Assembly: GCA_963693365.1 (NCBI GenBank)
Contig: CAVNZM010000010.1
Coordinates: forward strand, 434,001-498,000
Length of the DNA stretch: 64,000 nucleotides
From: Amoebidium appalachense
Lineage: Eukaryota; Ichthyosporea
Direction: 5' to 3'
Shown here: one piece after another, positions 1 to 13,067 of the stretch
Layout: each line of letters starts with the position of its first letter
Position numbering within the stretch: the stretch's first letter is position 1
Program-made: the position numbers and the translations under genes
The notes under the pieces: generated by a model
What the model saw: the letters and a program-made list of their open reading frames with translations, nothing else
Told to the model about the DNA's origin: nothing
Databases searched by the model: none

Positions 1-299
1 TGGGTGGGTGGGTGTATATGTGTGTGCACGCATGTGTGTGTGCATGTGGATGTAGAAGGGCAAGTGCAAGAAGTAGAAAAAATTGTTAGCAATGGCTGTA
101 ACCAAAACTATTATTCGATTGTACAAACCATGAGTGCTTAAAAACTTAGTGAAAAAACGACGCCACAGGTGCAAGATAAAAAGGAAAAGCAGTAAGACCT
201 TCTGGGTATCGTTATAGCCAACAGCCAGCAAAAGGCTAGCAAAAAATACACGAAACCCTTCGCAAGAGGAGGCTTTGTGTGTGTGTGAAGCACTTGTGT

Positions 300-336
<37 letters not shown>

Positions 337-1285
337 TTTTGTTTCTTTTCCTTTCTTTCTTTCCTTTTTTTTTTTTTTTTTTTTTGGTGGGGGGGGGGGG
401 GGGGGGGGGATAGGGGGGATGGGGAGAGAGGCGAGAGGGGGAGAGGAGGAGGAGGAGGAGGGGGGGGGGGGGGGGGGGGGGGGTTTTGAATGCGTCAAAA
501 AGTACGAAGTACACAAGAACAAACGGATAACACGATGCAGAATGCAAGCCATACATAAAGAGTATGCATAATAAGCAGAGCCCATCCTCAGGGGGGGCCC
601 ACGTCATCCACAGTACCCGAGTTTCGACCTATTCCCCTCGTTAACGAAACCCAACTCAGATACTGTTTCACTTGAACATGAGTAGGTCACCCGTCTTGAT
701 CAGAGACGAGCAGGGTTGCTTATGCAGGCAAGGGCAGTGGGAAAGGCCGGGGGTTAAAGTTGCAGCAGTAAGCAGAAGCAAGAAAAATATAGATAGGAAC
801 TCAGGAGACGGGGCTTCTAGGAAGCTCCCCCGTCGATACCTAAGTCGATACTTCCCTGGCTAACATACTACACCAGCTGAAAAGAATTAAGTCCCGAAGG
901 CCACAGAATTCGTAATCAGAGGGGAAAATATGAGATTTGACCCACGCCGCAGGGTAGTAACACGCTTACTAGGGCGGAACTTTATCGTCTTCGAACGGAA
1001 AGCTATGCCCCCGGATGTCAGCCGGAAATATGGTATCACCCATTGCTTTGGGCTTGAAAAAAGCCAAACCGATAGTCCGAGTTATGTTACGCCGGCGGGT
1101 AACATGCCGCATGGGTTCCAAGGGAGCTGTCGCCAACAGAGCGGTGTGTGCATGCGTGCGCGTAACGCAATGTGTGAAGTGTGTCTATAGCTATGAAAGG
1201 GGGTATGCAGAAGTGGACAGATGAAGTGTGTGGAGAGAAAAACAGTAAGAAGAAAAGTAGACACCGGTATGTGCAACCCCGCACA

Positions 1286-1320
<35 letters not shown>

Positions 1321-1522
1321 AATAAGCGAAGATTACAGGTAATCAACCAGAACAACAAATGACAAGCGGGGATATATGAGACATACCGAGAGTCCATCTG
1401 CCTTTGAGTCCTTGAGGTTCTCTGTGGATGCAACCATGTTTGTCTCCCCCACAGTAACATAGTTGTTGATCAGCGACTGCGCATACTCGTCCGTAACACC
1501 CGTCTCCTGTGTGTGCGTGTGT

Positions 1523-1555
<33 letters not shown>

Positions 1556-2078
1556 GGGGGGGGGGGGGAGTAAGTGAATGCCTGAGTGCATGTGGTGGTA
1601 GGCGTGTGAGGGTATGGCTGGGAAGCTCCCTTCCCACACGCAACACATCAGTTACAAGACCGCAGCTCACCAACACACTCGGTTCTTCACCCCCATTCCT
1701 GCTTCAACTCTTTCTACACACATGCATACAACAACCCAAGCCAACATCCATCGAGCTGTGAACACTCCCCCGATCTGCCACCACTGACAGACACACACAA
1801 ACGTACACAAATACACACACACACATACGTACACATTGACACACATGCACACACACACACACACACACACAGCCCATGCACACGCGGGAGTGCTCACACA
1901 CTGGTATACACACACACGTACACACACACACACACGTACACACACACACACACGTACACTCACAAACACACGTACCCCCTGCTCCTCCTGCAGGAACTTC
2001 TTGAATCCAGCCAGGCCCATGCTCTTCTCGGTGGCATACTTGTCAAACAGCTCTCGCACAAATGCACGCTGTGCGCGC

Positions 2079-2109
<31 letters not shown>

Positions 2110-2786
2110 GGGGGGGGGGGGAGGGGGTGTGCGTGTACGTTTGTGTGTGTGTGTGTGTGTGTGTTCGTGTGGGAGTGTGCTTGTGTGTGTTTGAAAGTGT
2201 GTACTCGTGTGCGGGTGTATGTGTACGGTCGTGAAAATTGTTGATGGTGTTGATGGTATTTGGGGAGGGGGGGGAAGAGAGGGGGAGGGAGGGGGAGGGG
2301 GGTCATTTTCTGATGGACTGGAGGCATAGATTCGAAGGCCTTAAAAACATCACGAAACAGCAGAAATATTCAGAACCAAATGGTGATGTAGCCAAAACAT
2401 ACACGGGGATGGAGGGGGGAAGGGGGGGGGGGGGGGGGTAAGGGGTAATGTTAAACGGAAGTAAAGGAAAGTGGGTGGGTGGTGAGAGGAGGGTAATGTT
2501 AAAATGCATACACCCGATATGGGCATGCATATCTCACGCTATCTCTGCATGCATCTTCCCATACACCGACATGCATGCATGCAAACACACACTCACACAC
2601 ACACGCGCGGACACGCACGCACGCACGCACCCGCGCGCGCGCGCGCGCACACACACACACATACACACACACACACACACACACGTACATGCACATGCAC
2701 ACGCACACGCACACACACATGCACCACCATGCGCACACACACGCACACGCACACACACACACACACACGCACACGTACATGCACAC

Positions 2787-2847
<61 letters not shown>

Positions 2848-3393
2848 CGGCACCAGTCTCAGGAACAAATCCTTAAACTCTGCAAAGTCCAACCCGTCAC
2901 TTGCCACCTGCCCCTGATTCCCCACGTTGCTTGCAGATGCCTCCTAGACCCCCAAAGAATATGATGTTAGTCTCAAGGAGAAAGAGGGAGGGGGAGGGGC
3001 GGGGGGGGGGGGGGGGGGGGGGGGGGGATGCCGAACACGGAACGAAGTACAATCACATAAACGCATGAACCTGAGTGTGTGACGACCATGTCATAACACA
3101 CACACAAAAAAAGGGGGAGGTGGAAGGGGGGGGGGTTGGGAGAGGGGGGGAGGGAGGTTTTGCCGGGAGGAGGAGGAGGGGGGGGGGGGGCTCGCTCGTC
3201 CTTTGCTGACTTTGAGACTGTGTGGTTTGCTTGTTCAAATGTTATATTACACACACCCGCTCGCCCGCCCGCCCACGCCAGAGCCCGCGCGCGCACACAC
3301 ACACACATAATAGGGGAGGTGTATTTACGTTGATTCTCTTTTTAAGCTCGTCCTTGCTAACCGTGTGGTTTGCATACCCTACAATATACATGG

Positions 3394-3471
<78 letters not shown>

Positions 3472-3709
3472 TGTATGTACACATACATACAAATGGGATG
3501 TAAGGAATGTACTTACATTAAATCTCTTCTTGAGCTCGTCCTTGCTGACGGTGTGGTTTGCATACTCCAGCAGCTTGGCCAGTTCGTCCACGTTCAGATT
3601 GCCATCAAAGTTGACGTCAAACTTGGTCCACAGATGCTTCATCCAGCTGGGAAAGAAAGGGTTAAACATAGGCAGAATTAGCAGGGAGGATGTGTGGACA
3701 TGTGTGTGT

Positions 3710-3743
<34 letters not shown>

Positions 3744-4214
3744 GGCAAGGATGGGTGGAGGAGGGGGGGGGGGGGGGGGGGGAGGGGTGATGGGAGGGGA
3801 AGGGGGAGAAAAGGGAGAGAGGAGAGAGCAGGGAGGAGGAGGGATCAGGGTGGGAGAAGGGGGGGGGGGGGGGGGGCTTAAAAAGCACCACTTTCTTATG
3901 CTCTTTTGTGGTATTTCCTTAAAAAAACGGTGGGGAGGGAGGGAGGGACGGGAGGGGAGGGGGAGGGGGGTGGGGAGGGGGGGCAGGGGATGATGTATGC
4001 GTTAGAGGGTTGGAAATATGGAGGAGACAACAAAGAGCAAAGGGGGGGGGGGGAGCATTCGTATACCTATACAAAGAGAAACAGGAAAACAGGTAAACCG
4101 AACAGGGGAAGAACGGGCGGTGGGCGGGCTGGCGGGCATTCACGACATATAACACAGCGCAGCTCTCCAATAAAGATAACATAAGATACCACATGAAAAG
4201 TATGCATCATAAGT

Positions 4215-4256
<42 letters not shown>

Positions 4257-4373
4257 CTTGAATGTGTTACAGAGGACAAGGTCCACACTCATGAAGGATA
4301 CACAAAGAATATGCATCACAGACAGAGCCCAGCATCCGGGGAGGGGAGGAGGAGGGGGAGGGAAGAGGGCGGG

Positions 4374-4416
<43 letters not shown>

Positions 4417-4743
4417 GTACATCTCCTGTGCATTGAGTGTGCGTGCCAGCTTGAACTCGGGGGAGGTGAGGGCCTCTGCTGCCAACTTGACCGTATGCAC
4501 GTCATCAAGGTTCTTCATGGTGAGCTTGGTCTGTTTCCAGCCATGCCCGTGTACGATCATCACCCACCTGTATGTGTGTGTGAACGTGTGTGTGTGCGCG
4601 TGTGTGGGTGTGTGTGTGTGTGCGGAGGGAGGGAGGGAGGGAGGGGGAGGGGAAGGGAGGGAGGGGGGGGGGGGGGGGGAGTGGGTGGGTGGGTGGGTGG
4701 GTGGGTGGGTGGGTGGGTGTGAGTGCACATGTGTTTTTTGTTT

Positions 4744-4818
<75 letters not shown>

Positions 4819-6092
4819 CGCGCGTGCGCGCTTGAGTGTGTATATTGCGTACAGGTTTGTACGCGTCAGGGGCAACAGTTCAAAGTCCGGGGATCATATG
4901 CTTGCATGATGCAAGCACGGATTTCATTTATGGGAACAACGAGTACAATAGCCACCCGCTGTGTCTGTCGTTTACTATTTGACTGGTTAAATTGGTAGTC
5001 TGTGAAGCGTGTGACATCATTTCAGATGTAATGATTCCAGTTTGCCTATTCTTTGCCTATGTGTTTGTGTGTACCTGGTTGTGTGTGTGCGTGGGTTGGT
5101 GGGTGTGTGGGGGGGCGTGCATGCGTGCATGTGTGCATGTGCATGTGTGTGTGTGTGTGTGCACGTGCGTGCGTGCGTGATTGGGATGTGTTTGTAAATG
5201 TCTTTGAGTGAGTGAGCGAGCGTGAGCGTGTGTGTGTGTGTGTGTGTGTGCGTGTGCGTGTGCGTGCGTGTGTCCATGTGGGTTTGTGTATGGTAACCTC
5301 TAGAGGACCGGCCTAATTGATTCTACCGGGTCCCGGTTGGGACCTAAACAACTCTATTGCAGCTCAAAATCGATAGAAAAAGCTCAAATAAATTGCATAT
5401 GCCGACAGGTATAACAGGTATATGTCTTGCCTACAAACTTTACTAAGATGGTTTGCAGAAAATATCACTATTTCGTATACTTTTATATCTGTTTCTGAAG
5501 TGACTTTCGAGATTTTGAGAGAATCTTGGAGTTGCAATCGAATGTCGACTGAGCCGGCCAATCATGTTTTGCTATTTTGAGCCATTTTCACAATGGTCCA
5601 ATCAGAAGATTGCATTGACAGCATTTCGATGTCGTCAATGAACTCGTCAAGCCGGCAAACAACCCTTGTAGTCACACCATATACAAGGTATCGTTATTAG
5701 AGTAAAGTTCAAAAAAAAAAATAGCATAAAACGAAGGGTAAGTGTATTTTCTAATCTCGTGCAACTTTTATTTGGCTAGTTCCTATCAACTTCATGCTCA
5801 CATTAGGGCACAAACTTGGTCGTCTCCATACTGGTGACCTCGATCTCGATCTCGTGAAATTTATGGCCCTCAAGAGGCTAATGTGTGCACATGTGTGCAT
5901 GAGTGTGTGTTTGCATGTGTGCCTGTGTGCCTGTATGCGTGCATGTGTGTGTGTGTGTGACAAACCTGTCCCGATCAGGGTATGTGCGGAAGTTGAGGGT
6001 CTTAACCTCCTCTTCCTTGCGATCCCGAATAAGGTCCCCAAGGCGCACCTCCCACATGTTGGTCACAAGCACTGTTTTTTTTTTTTTTTTTT

Positions 6093-6131
<39 letters not shown>

Positions 6132-6181
6132 AGGAGGGGGGGAGGGGTGGGAGAGGGGCGTTTGGGGGTTTTGGGGGGGAA

Positions 6182-6220
<39 letters not shown>

Positions 6221-7254
6221 TGTATGTATTAGAACTGGCAAAAGCTGACGTCTAGCGAACATACCATTTCCCAAATAGGGAACTATACAGTCGGCCAAAT
6301 CACATAGACTATACCACCCATATTAGGTAAACGCATTAAAGAACCTAGTTCTGTGGATCTTGTGTACTTACTATGCCATATTAGGTAAATGTGTTAAAGA
6401 ACCACCTTCTTCTGTGGATCTTGGTGTTCCTGCTATACCATGTAAAGTAAATGTGTTAAACAACCACCTACTTCTGTGGATCTTGGTGTTTCTGCTATAC
6501 CATGTAAGGTAAATGAGTTTTAGATCCACCTAATTCTTCTGATCTTGGTGTTGTTTTCGTTGCTCTGTAGCTCTATGACGGCAGATCGCAAACTATGCAA
6601 TCGACCAATCCCATCGAAATTACCATAATAGGTAAATACGTTGAGCAAACACCTATTTTGGTGCTCTTACTATGCAGTATTAGGTGAATGCATTTCAGAC
6701 AGTCATTTCAGAAACACAAAAACAGATACAGAGGCACACGAAATAATGATTTTTTCCCCAAACCAATTAGAATGTATGTAGGTAAGACATATGTGTGTCG
6801 ATATTTACGATTTATTTGAGCTTTTTCTATCCATTCTGGAGCCGCAATAGAGTTGTTTAACGCTGTTTAGTGCTGGCCGGCTGCCAGCCACATCAATTAG
6901 TGCCGGCCCGAGGAGGTTAAAGGAACACCTACTTCTGTGGATCTTCGTGTTCTTCTCGTTGCTCTGTAGCTCTATGACGGCGTGGTCCGAGCTGAGCCTT
7001 AAAGTCTTCTCCTTTTCGTCTTCGATCACCGGCAGACCAAAAACAAGCGCACGAAGAGCCTCCTCCCCTGTGGGGCAAAAAAAAAAAAAAAAAATGCAGT
7101 TAGCATTAATGTGGGCATTTGTCTAGGATTCATCTACATAACATTTACGACTTTTATGACGATCGCAACGTTATTATAAATGAATTTAGCACCATATATA
7201 ACATGCCAGTCATATAGCCTCACGAGGATGGGGTGTGGCACCGATTATGGAGAG

Positions 7255-7285
<31 letters not shown>

Positions 7286-7470
7286 ACGGGGGGGAAGGGC
7301 GGGAGGGGGGGGAGGGGGGGGGAGGGGGGGGGGAGCAGAGAGGGGGGGGGGGGATTACGGGAAGCGGGAAAAGCGCGGGGGGGGGGGGGGGGGGGGGGGG
7401 GGGTTCTCTACAGAAAACGAAGTACACATGCATGACGGTCAACACAACAAACCATTGCAAAACACCCACA

Positions 7471-7503
<33 letters not shown>

Positions 7504-7598
7504 AGAATGGATGGATCAAAAACCTAATTGGCAACGGCAGGGGGTCGCAAGGACGTTCAAGAACACCGTCAAGGATGCACCCAAATGCAGAGACTTAT

Positions 7599-7656
<58 letters not shown>

Positions 7657-8051
7657 TTAGAGGGTTGAAATTATGAAGGAATTATGTAGACATCAAAGGG
7701 CAGAACACAGTATGTATAATACAAGAACCAGAAAAAACAAAAAGAAATGGAAGGAAAAAAGTGCAGGCAGAAGACACCCGAAAAGAACCCATCACCAGGG
7801 ATGCTCTTTTGCCTCCACAAATAATGGGTTTCAGCTCTTTAACCGCACGCGCGTGATCGCTTTTTTTATTCCCAACCCATCCTGTATTTAAGTCGCAGGT
7901 AGGAGAGACTTAACCGGGGGAGAATGGGTACATGATGTTAAGGGGAGGGGGCCCGGGGGGGAAGGAGGGAGATAAACCGAGGAGGAATAGGAACAGGGGG
8001 ACGTTGAGGGGCAGGGCGGGGGGGGGGGGGGGGGGGGGGGGTTGAGGGGCA

Positions 8052-8098
<47 letters not shown>

Positions 8099-9235
8099 AC
8101 TTGTGTTTGGTTTGCCATGGGGTCTTAAAGTGAACGTGTAGCGAACCCTAAGGTTGCCCCCGGGACTCATGGTCAGGTTCAGCTCTGTGCGGGGTTAAAT
8201 TAAATGGGTGCGGGGTTAATATATTACATTGGTGCGGGGTTAGGAGATCAGACCTGTGCGGGGTTCAGAGATGAAATTTGGTGTGTTGGTGTGTTGGCAG
8301 ATGGGAAGTTGCGGGTGGAGGGGGAGAAAGAGACGGAGGGGGGGGGGGGGGGGGGGGGAGGGGGGGAGGGGGAGGGGAGGGAGGGGGGGGAAGGGGGGAA
8401 GGGGGGGCAGGGGGGGGGGGGGGGAGGGGGGTGAGAATCTTTGTAAAGGGCAGGAACTTAAAAAGAGCGAGAGGCAGGGGAGGGGGAGGGGGGGGGGGGG
8501 GGTTTAGGATACGACGGACAAGACAATGCAAATTCTGCAAAGCACTTTTGAAGAATATACATAATAAGTAGAGCCCAGCCTCCCGGGCGGCCGGGGGGGG
8601 GGGGGGGGGGGGGGGGGGTAGGGGGGTCAGCATGCATTTCTGAAGCAATGTGCCTTCTCAATACCTAGTTCCCTCTATTCCCTATCTATTTTGACTCTTA
8701 CCTCTACTCACTTCTCCAAATCTACTCTTCCATCTATTCACTTACGTAAATTCATTAACACACAGACACCATGCAATATGAAATAAACCCGGGACCCTCC
8801 TCCCCTACCCTCAACCCCACCTCTCTCCCCCTCCCCCTCCAAACCTCTGTCTCCCTCCACCCCCCCCCCCCTCCCCCCCGGCCTTTTCCCCTCCTTCCTC
8901 ACCCACGCCTAGTCTAAAAACAGACAACCTTCCTTTTCTCCACTTCGTTCTCTCTCTCCTACCCATCTACCCCCCTCCCCCTCCCTCCCCCCCCCCCCCC
9001 TCCCCCCAGGCACCCACATACACACCCTCCCCCTTTGCAATCACCTCCTACATGAAAATACAAAGATAATTAACGCAACCAACCTACAATAACATTCGAT
9101 GATACTTCACAATTCACCGATATATACAACCGGCTACCACATCCATCGGACATCAAATCAGCACATACAAGCAAAAGCCTAATACCCCTTCTCCCCCACT
9201 CAACCATACCGCAACCCCCCAACTCCTTCCACCCT

Positions 9236-9266
<31 letters not shown>

Positions 9267-9761
9267 CCCTCCCCACCTTCCTCTCCCCCTTCCCCCCAAA
9301 AAAAAGAAGGGGAAAAAAAAGATAGAAAAGAAAACGTCTGTACCCCCCCCCCCCACCCACCCACCCCACCCCCTCCACCTTCCCTCATCCCCTTTCCCTG
9401 AGCACCCCCACCGGTAAACTTTCTTATCAGTGCCTTCTACAATCACATTCATCCCCAGCTTTCTTCTGCAATTTGAGAATCTTACGTTTATAAATCCAGC
9501 CATGTTCACACTCCTTTGCCTCCTCCCTCTCCTCCCTCCCGCAACCTTAAATTAATCCCCTACCTACCCCCTAGAAAAAAAATATCATCCAATCCCCCTC
9601 CCTTCCCTTCCCCTCCCACCCCCCCCCCCCCCCCCCAAACACAATTACAACCCCCCTCCCCCCCTCCCCAGCGCCCGCCCGCCCCAAATTTAAACTAAAT
9701 CCCCTCCCCCTCCCCCCTCTCCCCACCTCCTCTCCCTCTCCCCCCCCCACCCCCCCAACCA

Positions 9762-9802
<41 letters not shown>

Positions 9803-9946
9803 CACACGTACCCTTGGGGTGGGCCGTCTCTGTGAGTGCCGGCAGCAGGGCCCTTCCAATTTCCTTCTTTCGGAACAGGCCCTTGCTCTGCACAATCACC
9901 TGCACCTCCTTGGTGTTCTCAAGCTGGTTTTTTTTTTGGGCGGGAA

Positions 9947-9984
<38 letters not shown>

Positions 9985-10716
9985 GATTAGAAGAATGAAG
10001 GACGGAGTGGGGGGGGGGAGGGGGGAGGAGGGGAGGAGGATTAGAACCCAGATCACCACAAACAAATATTGCTACCCACAGACGCTACCAGAATAAGCAG
10101 TCTAGAGAAGCTTGGACAAATGGAGTTTCGCCAACTAAACAAGTTGAATGAACCTGAACTGGATATAACATAGTACGTGTGGCTTGCAGCCCGTCCAGCA
10201 ACGTCAAGAGGCGGGCTGGGGGGGGGGGGGGGGGGGGGGGGTAATCGGACTAGTGTCTCCATTTGGTTTGAGTGAAAAGGGGAGGGGCAATTCATGGAAG
10301 TATAAGTGGGTGAACCATGTGACGTAATCCTAGGATTTTGGAAAAGCGGGGCGGGCGTGGTTGGTTGAGGGGTCAGAGGGTGTGGGAGGGGGGTGTGGGC
10401 ACACACACACACTCTCTCTCTCTCGCACGCGCGCACTCACCCACATACACGCAACCAGGCACGCACACACGCACGTACCCACGCAGGCACGCACACACGC
10501 ACGCACCGTGTCACAGGCACACACACGCACAGGCACTCAAACACGCACACGCACCAGCAGGTTCATTCTCAGGTTCCACACGGGATGCTGAGAGTTCTCA
10601 CGCACGTGAGACAGCCCCCTCTTCTTCCCGTCCACATACACCTGCGCGAAGGTATCCTTCGGCTTGGTGAGGTGAGCATCCACAATGTGGAGCTCCAAAA
10701 GCCCGTTTAAGGCCAT
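1..10716 (-). CDS. phosphoinositide phospholipase C-like protein (C2-PH-EF hands), 5' part of gene, runs off left edge
   Basis: Eleven exons assemble on the minus strand: 10716-10555, 9923-9812, 8184-8101, 7067-6933, 6071-5966, 5877-5816, 4567-4421, 3646-3517, 2943-2848, 2068-1976 and 1506-1387 (about 415 codons), all with GT-AG borders. The start is the ATG at 10716. The first three exons read as a C2 domain ([34 protein letters not shown]). Exons 4-7 look like a PLC-type PH domain ([19 protein letters not shown]). Exon 8 carries a canonical EF loop, [12 protein letters not shown]. Exons 9-11 resemble the later EF lobe just before the PLC X domain ([30 protein letters not shown]). PLC enzymes hydrolyse PIP2 at membranes in a Ca2+-dependent way. 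The catalytic X/Y domains would lie left of base 1 and are not seen. Exon 5 ends in phase 2 but exon 6 opens in phase 0; one extra G in the GGG run at the start of exon 6 would repair this. A regulatory or inactive PLC-like protein is possible. Confidence 0.75.
300..484. repeat. compound (GT)n / T-tract / G-tract microsatellite
   Basis: A (GT)n run at about 302-334 is followed by CTTT-rich sequence, a T-run near 366-385, and two long G-runs (about 388-409 and 462-483) separated by GGA/GAGA repeats. It ends exactly where repeat copy A begins (TTTTGAATGCG). No exon is visible between here and the left edge of the window; bases 1-299 show only GT-rich and unremarkable sequence. Confidence 0.9.
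485..1364 (+). mobile_element. dispersed G-tract-anchored repeat, long copy A
   Basis: This block of about 880 bp recurs almost unchanged, inverted, at 32039-32945 and again, slightly diverged, at 39293-40105. It starts right after a G-tract with TTTTGAATGCGTC and passes through GAGCCCATCCTCAGGGGG. It ends near a (CA)n run and the sequence AAATGACAAGC. Compared with copies B and C it lacks the final GGCGCC and A-tail, so it is truncated at that end. Short open frames in it are conserved between copies A and B, but none resembles a known transposase or reverse transcriptase. It lies in the last visible intron of the PLC-like gene, ending about 22 bp from a splice donor. A non-autonomous retroposon is the most likely nature (inference). 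Confidence 0.8.
2571..2847. repeat. long compound (CA)n/(CG)n tract abutting a splice donor
   Basis: About 270 bp of (CA)n with CACG and CGCG interruptions. Read on the minus (sense) strand it is (GT)n starting at the donor of the exon 2943-2848. The same intron ends with (CA)n in the sense direction at the next acceptor (about 2071-2092). Confidence 0.95.
3191..3380 (-). repeat. two decayed copies of the EF-hand exon 3' end inside the next intron
   Basis: The last 50 or so bases of the EF-hand exon (3517-3575, encoding [16 protein letters not shown]) reappear downstream in the sense direction. They occur at 3330-3380 ([16 protein letters not shown], followed by a usable GTAAAT donor) and, more degraded, at 3191-3236 (QANHTVSK, donor lost). 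(CA)n and G-tracts separate the copies. Confidence 0.8.
3711..4055. repeat. G-tracts with a short dispersed repeat
   Basis: Long G-runs (about 3711-3742, 3764-3782 and 3858-3876) and GGGA-rich sequence fill this stretch. At about 3988-4050 there is a dispersed module (GCGTTAGAGGGTTGGAAATA, then GGAGGAGACAACAAAGAGC). It recurs inverted at about 30110-30190 and in decayed form near 7655, 14990-15055, 28230-28280 and 40440. It sits in the intron between the PH and EF-hand exons of the PLC-like gene. Confidence 0.7.
4219..4413. repeat. G-tract pair flanking a decayed G-anchored repeat
   Basis: A run of about 38 G (4219-4256) is followed by CTTGAATGTG and, at about 4305-4335, AGAATATGCATCA and AGAGCCCAGCATCC. 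These are recognisably the head module of the family described at 485. A second run of about 37 G reaches to the donor of the exon 4567-4421. Confidence 0.7.
4622..4830. repeat. (GGGA)n-(GGGT)n-(GT)n compound microsatellite
   Basis: Blocks of GGGA, a G-run, GGGT and a long perfect (GT)n run (about 4750-4815) follow one another. On the minus (sense) strand this is (CA)n and CCCA upstream of the acceptor at 4568, which itself is preceded by CACACACACATACAG. The rest of this intron (4831-5815) is mostly unique sequence with further GT-rich patches at 5060-5280; no exon is visible in it. Confidence 0.9.
6312..6720 (-). repeat. tandem array (period about 62 bp) derived from an exon end and its splice donor
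   Basis: Four to six diverged units of about 62 bp, anchored on TTCTGTGGATCTTGGTGTT at about 6350, 6410, 6475 and 6538. They match the 3' end and donor of the PLC-like exon 7067-6933 (plus-strand 6921-6960). The last clear unit continues about 45 bp further into exon-like sequence (GCTCTGTAGCTCTATGACGG). Some units keep the sense-strand donor AAGTAGGTG intact. Confidence 0.8.
7253..8095. repeat. G-tract-rich intron with dispersed-repeat debris
   Basis: Repeated G-runs (about 7258-7285, 7378-7403, 7476-7503, 7600-7654, 8019-8041 and 8051-8094) make up much of this intron of the PLC-like gene. Between them are scraps of dispersed repeats, for example GCATTAGAGGGTTG at 7655 and GCCTCCACAAATAATGGGTTT near 7810. 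In the sense direction these are C-tracts. Confidence 0.85.
8184..8266 (-). repeat. fourfold tandem copy of a splice acceptor
   Basis: The sense-strand sequence AACCCCGCAC occurs four times at a spacing of about 20-24 bp (plus-strand GTGCGGGGTT at about 8188, 8208, 8232 and 8256). The first and last in transcript order carry a complete CACAG acceptor. The last one, ending at 8185, is the acceptor used in the gene model. Confidence 0.75.
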
Positions 10717-11519
10717 GGTGGGAGAAAAAAAAAGAGTTATTATCCTAAATAAACGTAAAATGACCCTATGATTAGGAAAAGACGGGGATCCGGGTGATGT
10801 TTCTCCTACAGTCAGTATCTATTGTTGAAGAACGAAAAACCGTGAAGGGTGGGTCGTCACGCCAACGGTTCGAAGGTGGGGGAAGATCTGTGCACCTCCA
10901 AAAAAAAAATTTAAAAAAAAAGGTCTTCCAGACATCTCTATAACACGGTACATTATATTTTTGGAAAAGCGTAAACTACAAACAAGACCCCTATTTCAGA
11001 CATATAAAATTCTGATACACCCCAATTATAGATAACAGCTGTAAATTGATTGAATTTGTGATTCTTCCGGTGGCTCACTGCAAAGAATCTCCCAACACTC
11101 ATAACGTTTGCGACTTTCCAATTTCGAGAACACAAAAAGCTTTTGTAAAGCTATAGAAGTGCGCTTTGCTCTAATACTGTGAGCTTCAATTGCTGTATTC
11201 ATTTTTTTTCATTCATGTTTTTTTTGTTCGTGATTGCTACATAAATTCGCATTAAGGTCGCAAGCTTCATAATAACAGACAACAGAGGGGGGATGTCACC
11301 AAAAAAGAGTTTGAGTGGTCAACGCTAAGAAGGTTTAAGCCAATCAAATGCGGCGATAGGGCCGTAAAAACGGGGGCCGGGCAGCCGGCCGAGAGGGATG
11401 GAGAGGGACGGAGCTGAGGGAGAGAAACGCGGAGAGGAAGTGAGGGAGGGAGCCTCGGAGGGAGGGAGCGAGGAAGGGGGAGCGAGAGAGATAGAGAGAG
11501 AGATATAGAGAGAGAGAGA

Positions 11520-12460
<941 letters not shown>

Positions 12461-12561
12461 TGAAATAGTGGATTTGTGTATCCAAGTGTTTTGGTACGGC
12501 AATGTTCCTTGTTTTCCGAAACGCGGGTGCTTGAGTTCTCAAGACCATGCTGAATTTGAGC

Positions 12562-12615
<54 letters not shown>

Positions 12616-13067
12616 AAAATGCTATGTAGTGGACCATTCAGGTGGCTTGTTGCTTGAGTACTTCATCTCGAATATCTAGCCTAAAGAAAAAACGAATTGA
12701 GCCCCCATGATCGACCTCCTCTGGAGAGACAAGAACCCCCAACATTTTTAGTTTATCTTGCTGTTATCTCAAATGCGCGCGTTCGAGAGCAACCCAGGCA
12801 GGGCTTGGCCCATCTCATACAGACCCAGACAGAGGCTGTGCACGACGTTTGTACAAGCACGTAACTTCCATGTCATCTTTTTTTCTTGTGGGCAGTACAG
12901 TAGTACATTCAGAAGAGCATTTTATTCTGTTTATATGTGTATTGTAAGCACTTAGTTTGAGCTCGTACTTCGTTCGGTTTTTTCAACCAAAACATCACAC
13001 TTATTAACCTGAAACCTCTCGGGGAGTCTTACTCTTCCAACACCTACGACATTAGTTTTACTTGAAG

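Noticed and set aside
672-1224. Short frames conserved between repeat copies A, B and C
   Set aside because: Conservation reflects the recent age of the copies; the peptides match no transposon protein I know, and several overlapping frames are equally conserved.
2448-2964. Long open frames of Thr-His, Cys-Val, Arg-Glu, Leu-Ser, Gly or Pro on both strands, here and throughout the window
   Set aside because: They are translations of microsatellites and homopolymers, open in several frames at once, with no codon structure.
9416-9500. Minus-strand segment reading [18 protein letters not shown] between PLC-like exons 2 and 3
   Set aside because: An acceptor and donor exist, but its phase does not fit between exons 2 and 3, which join without it.
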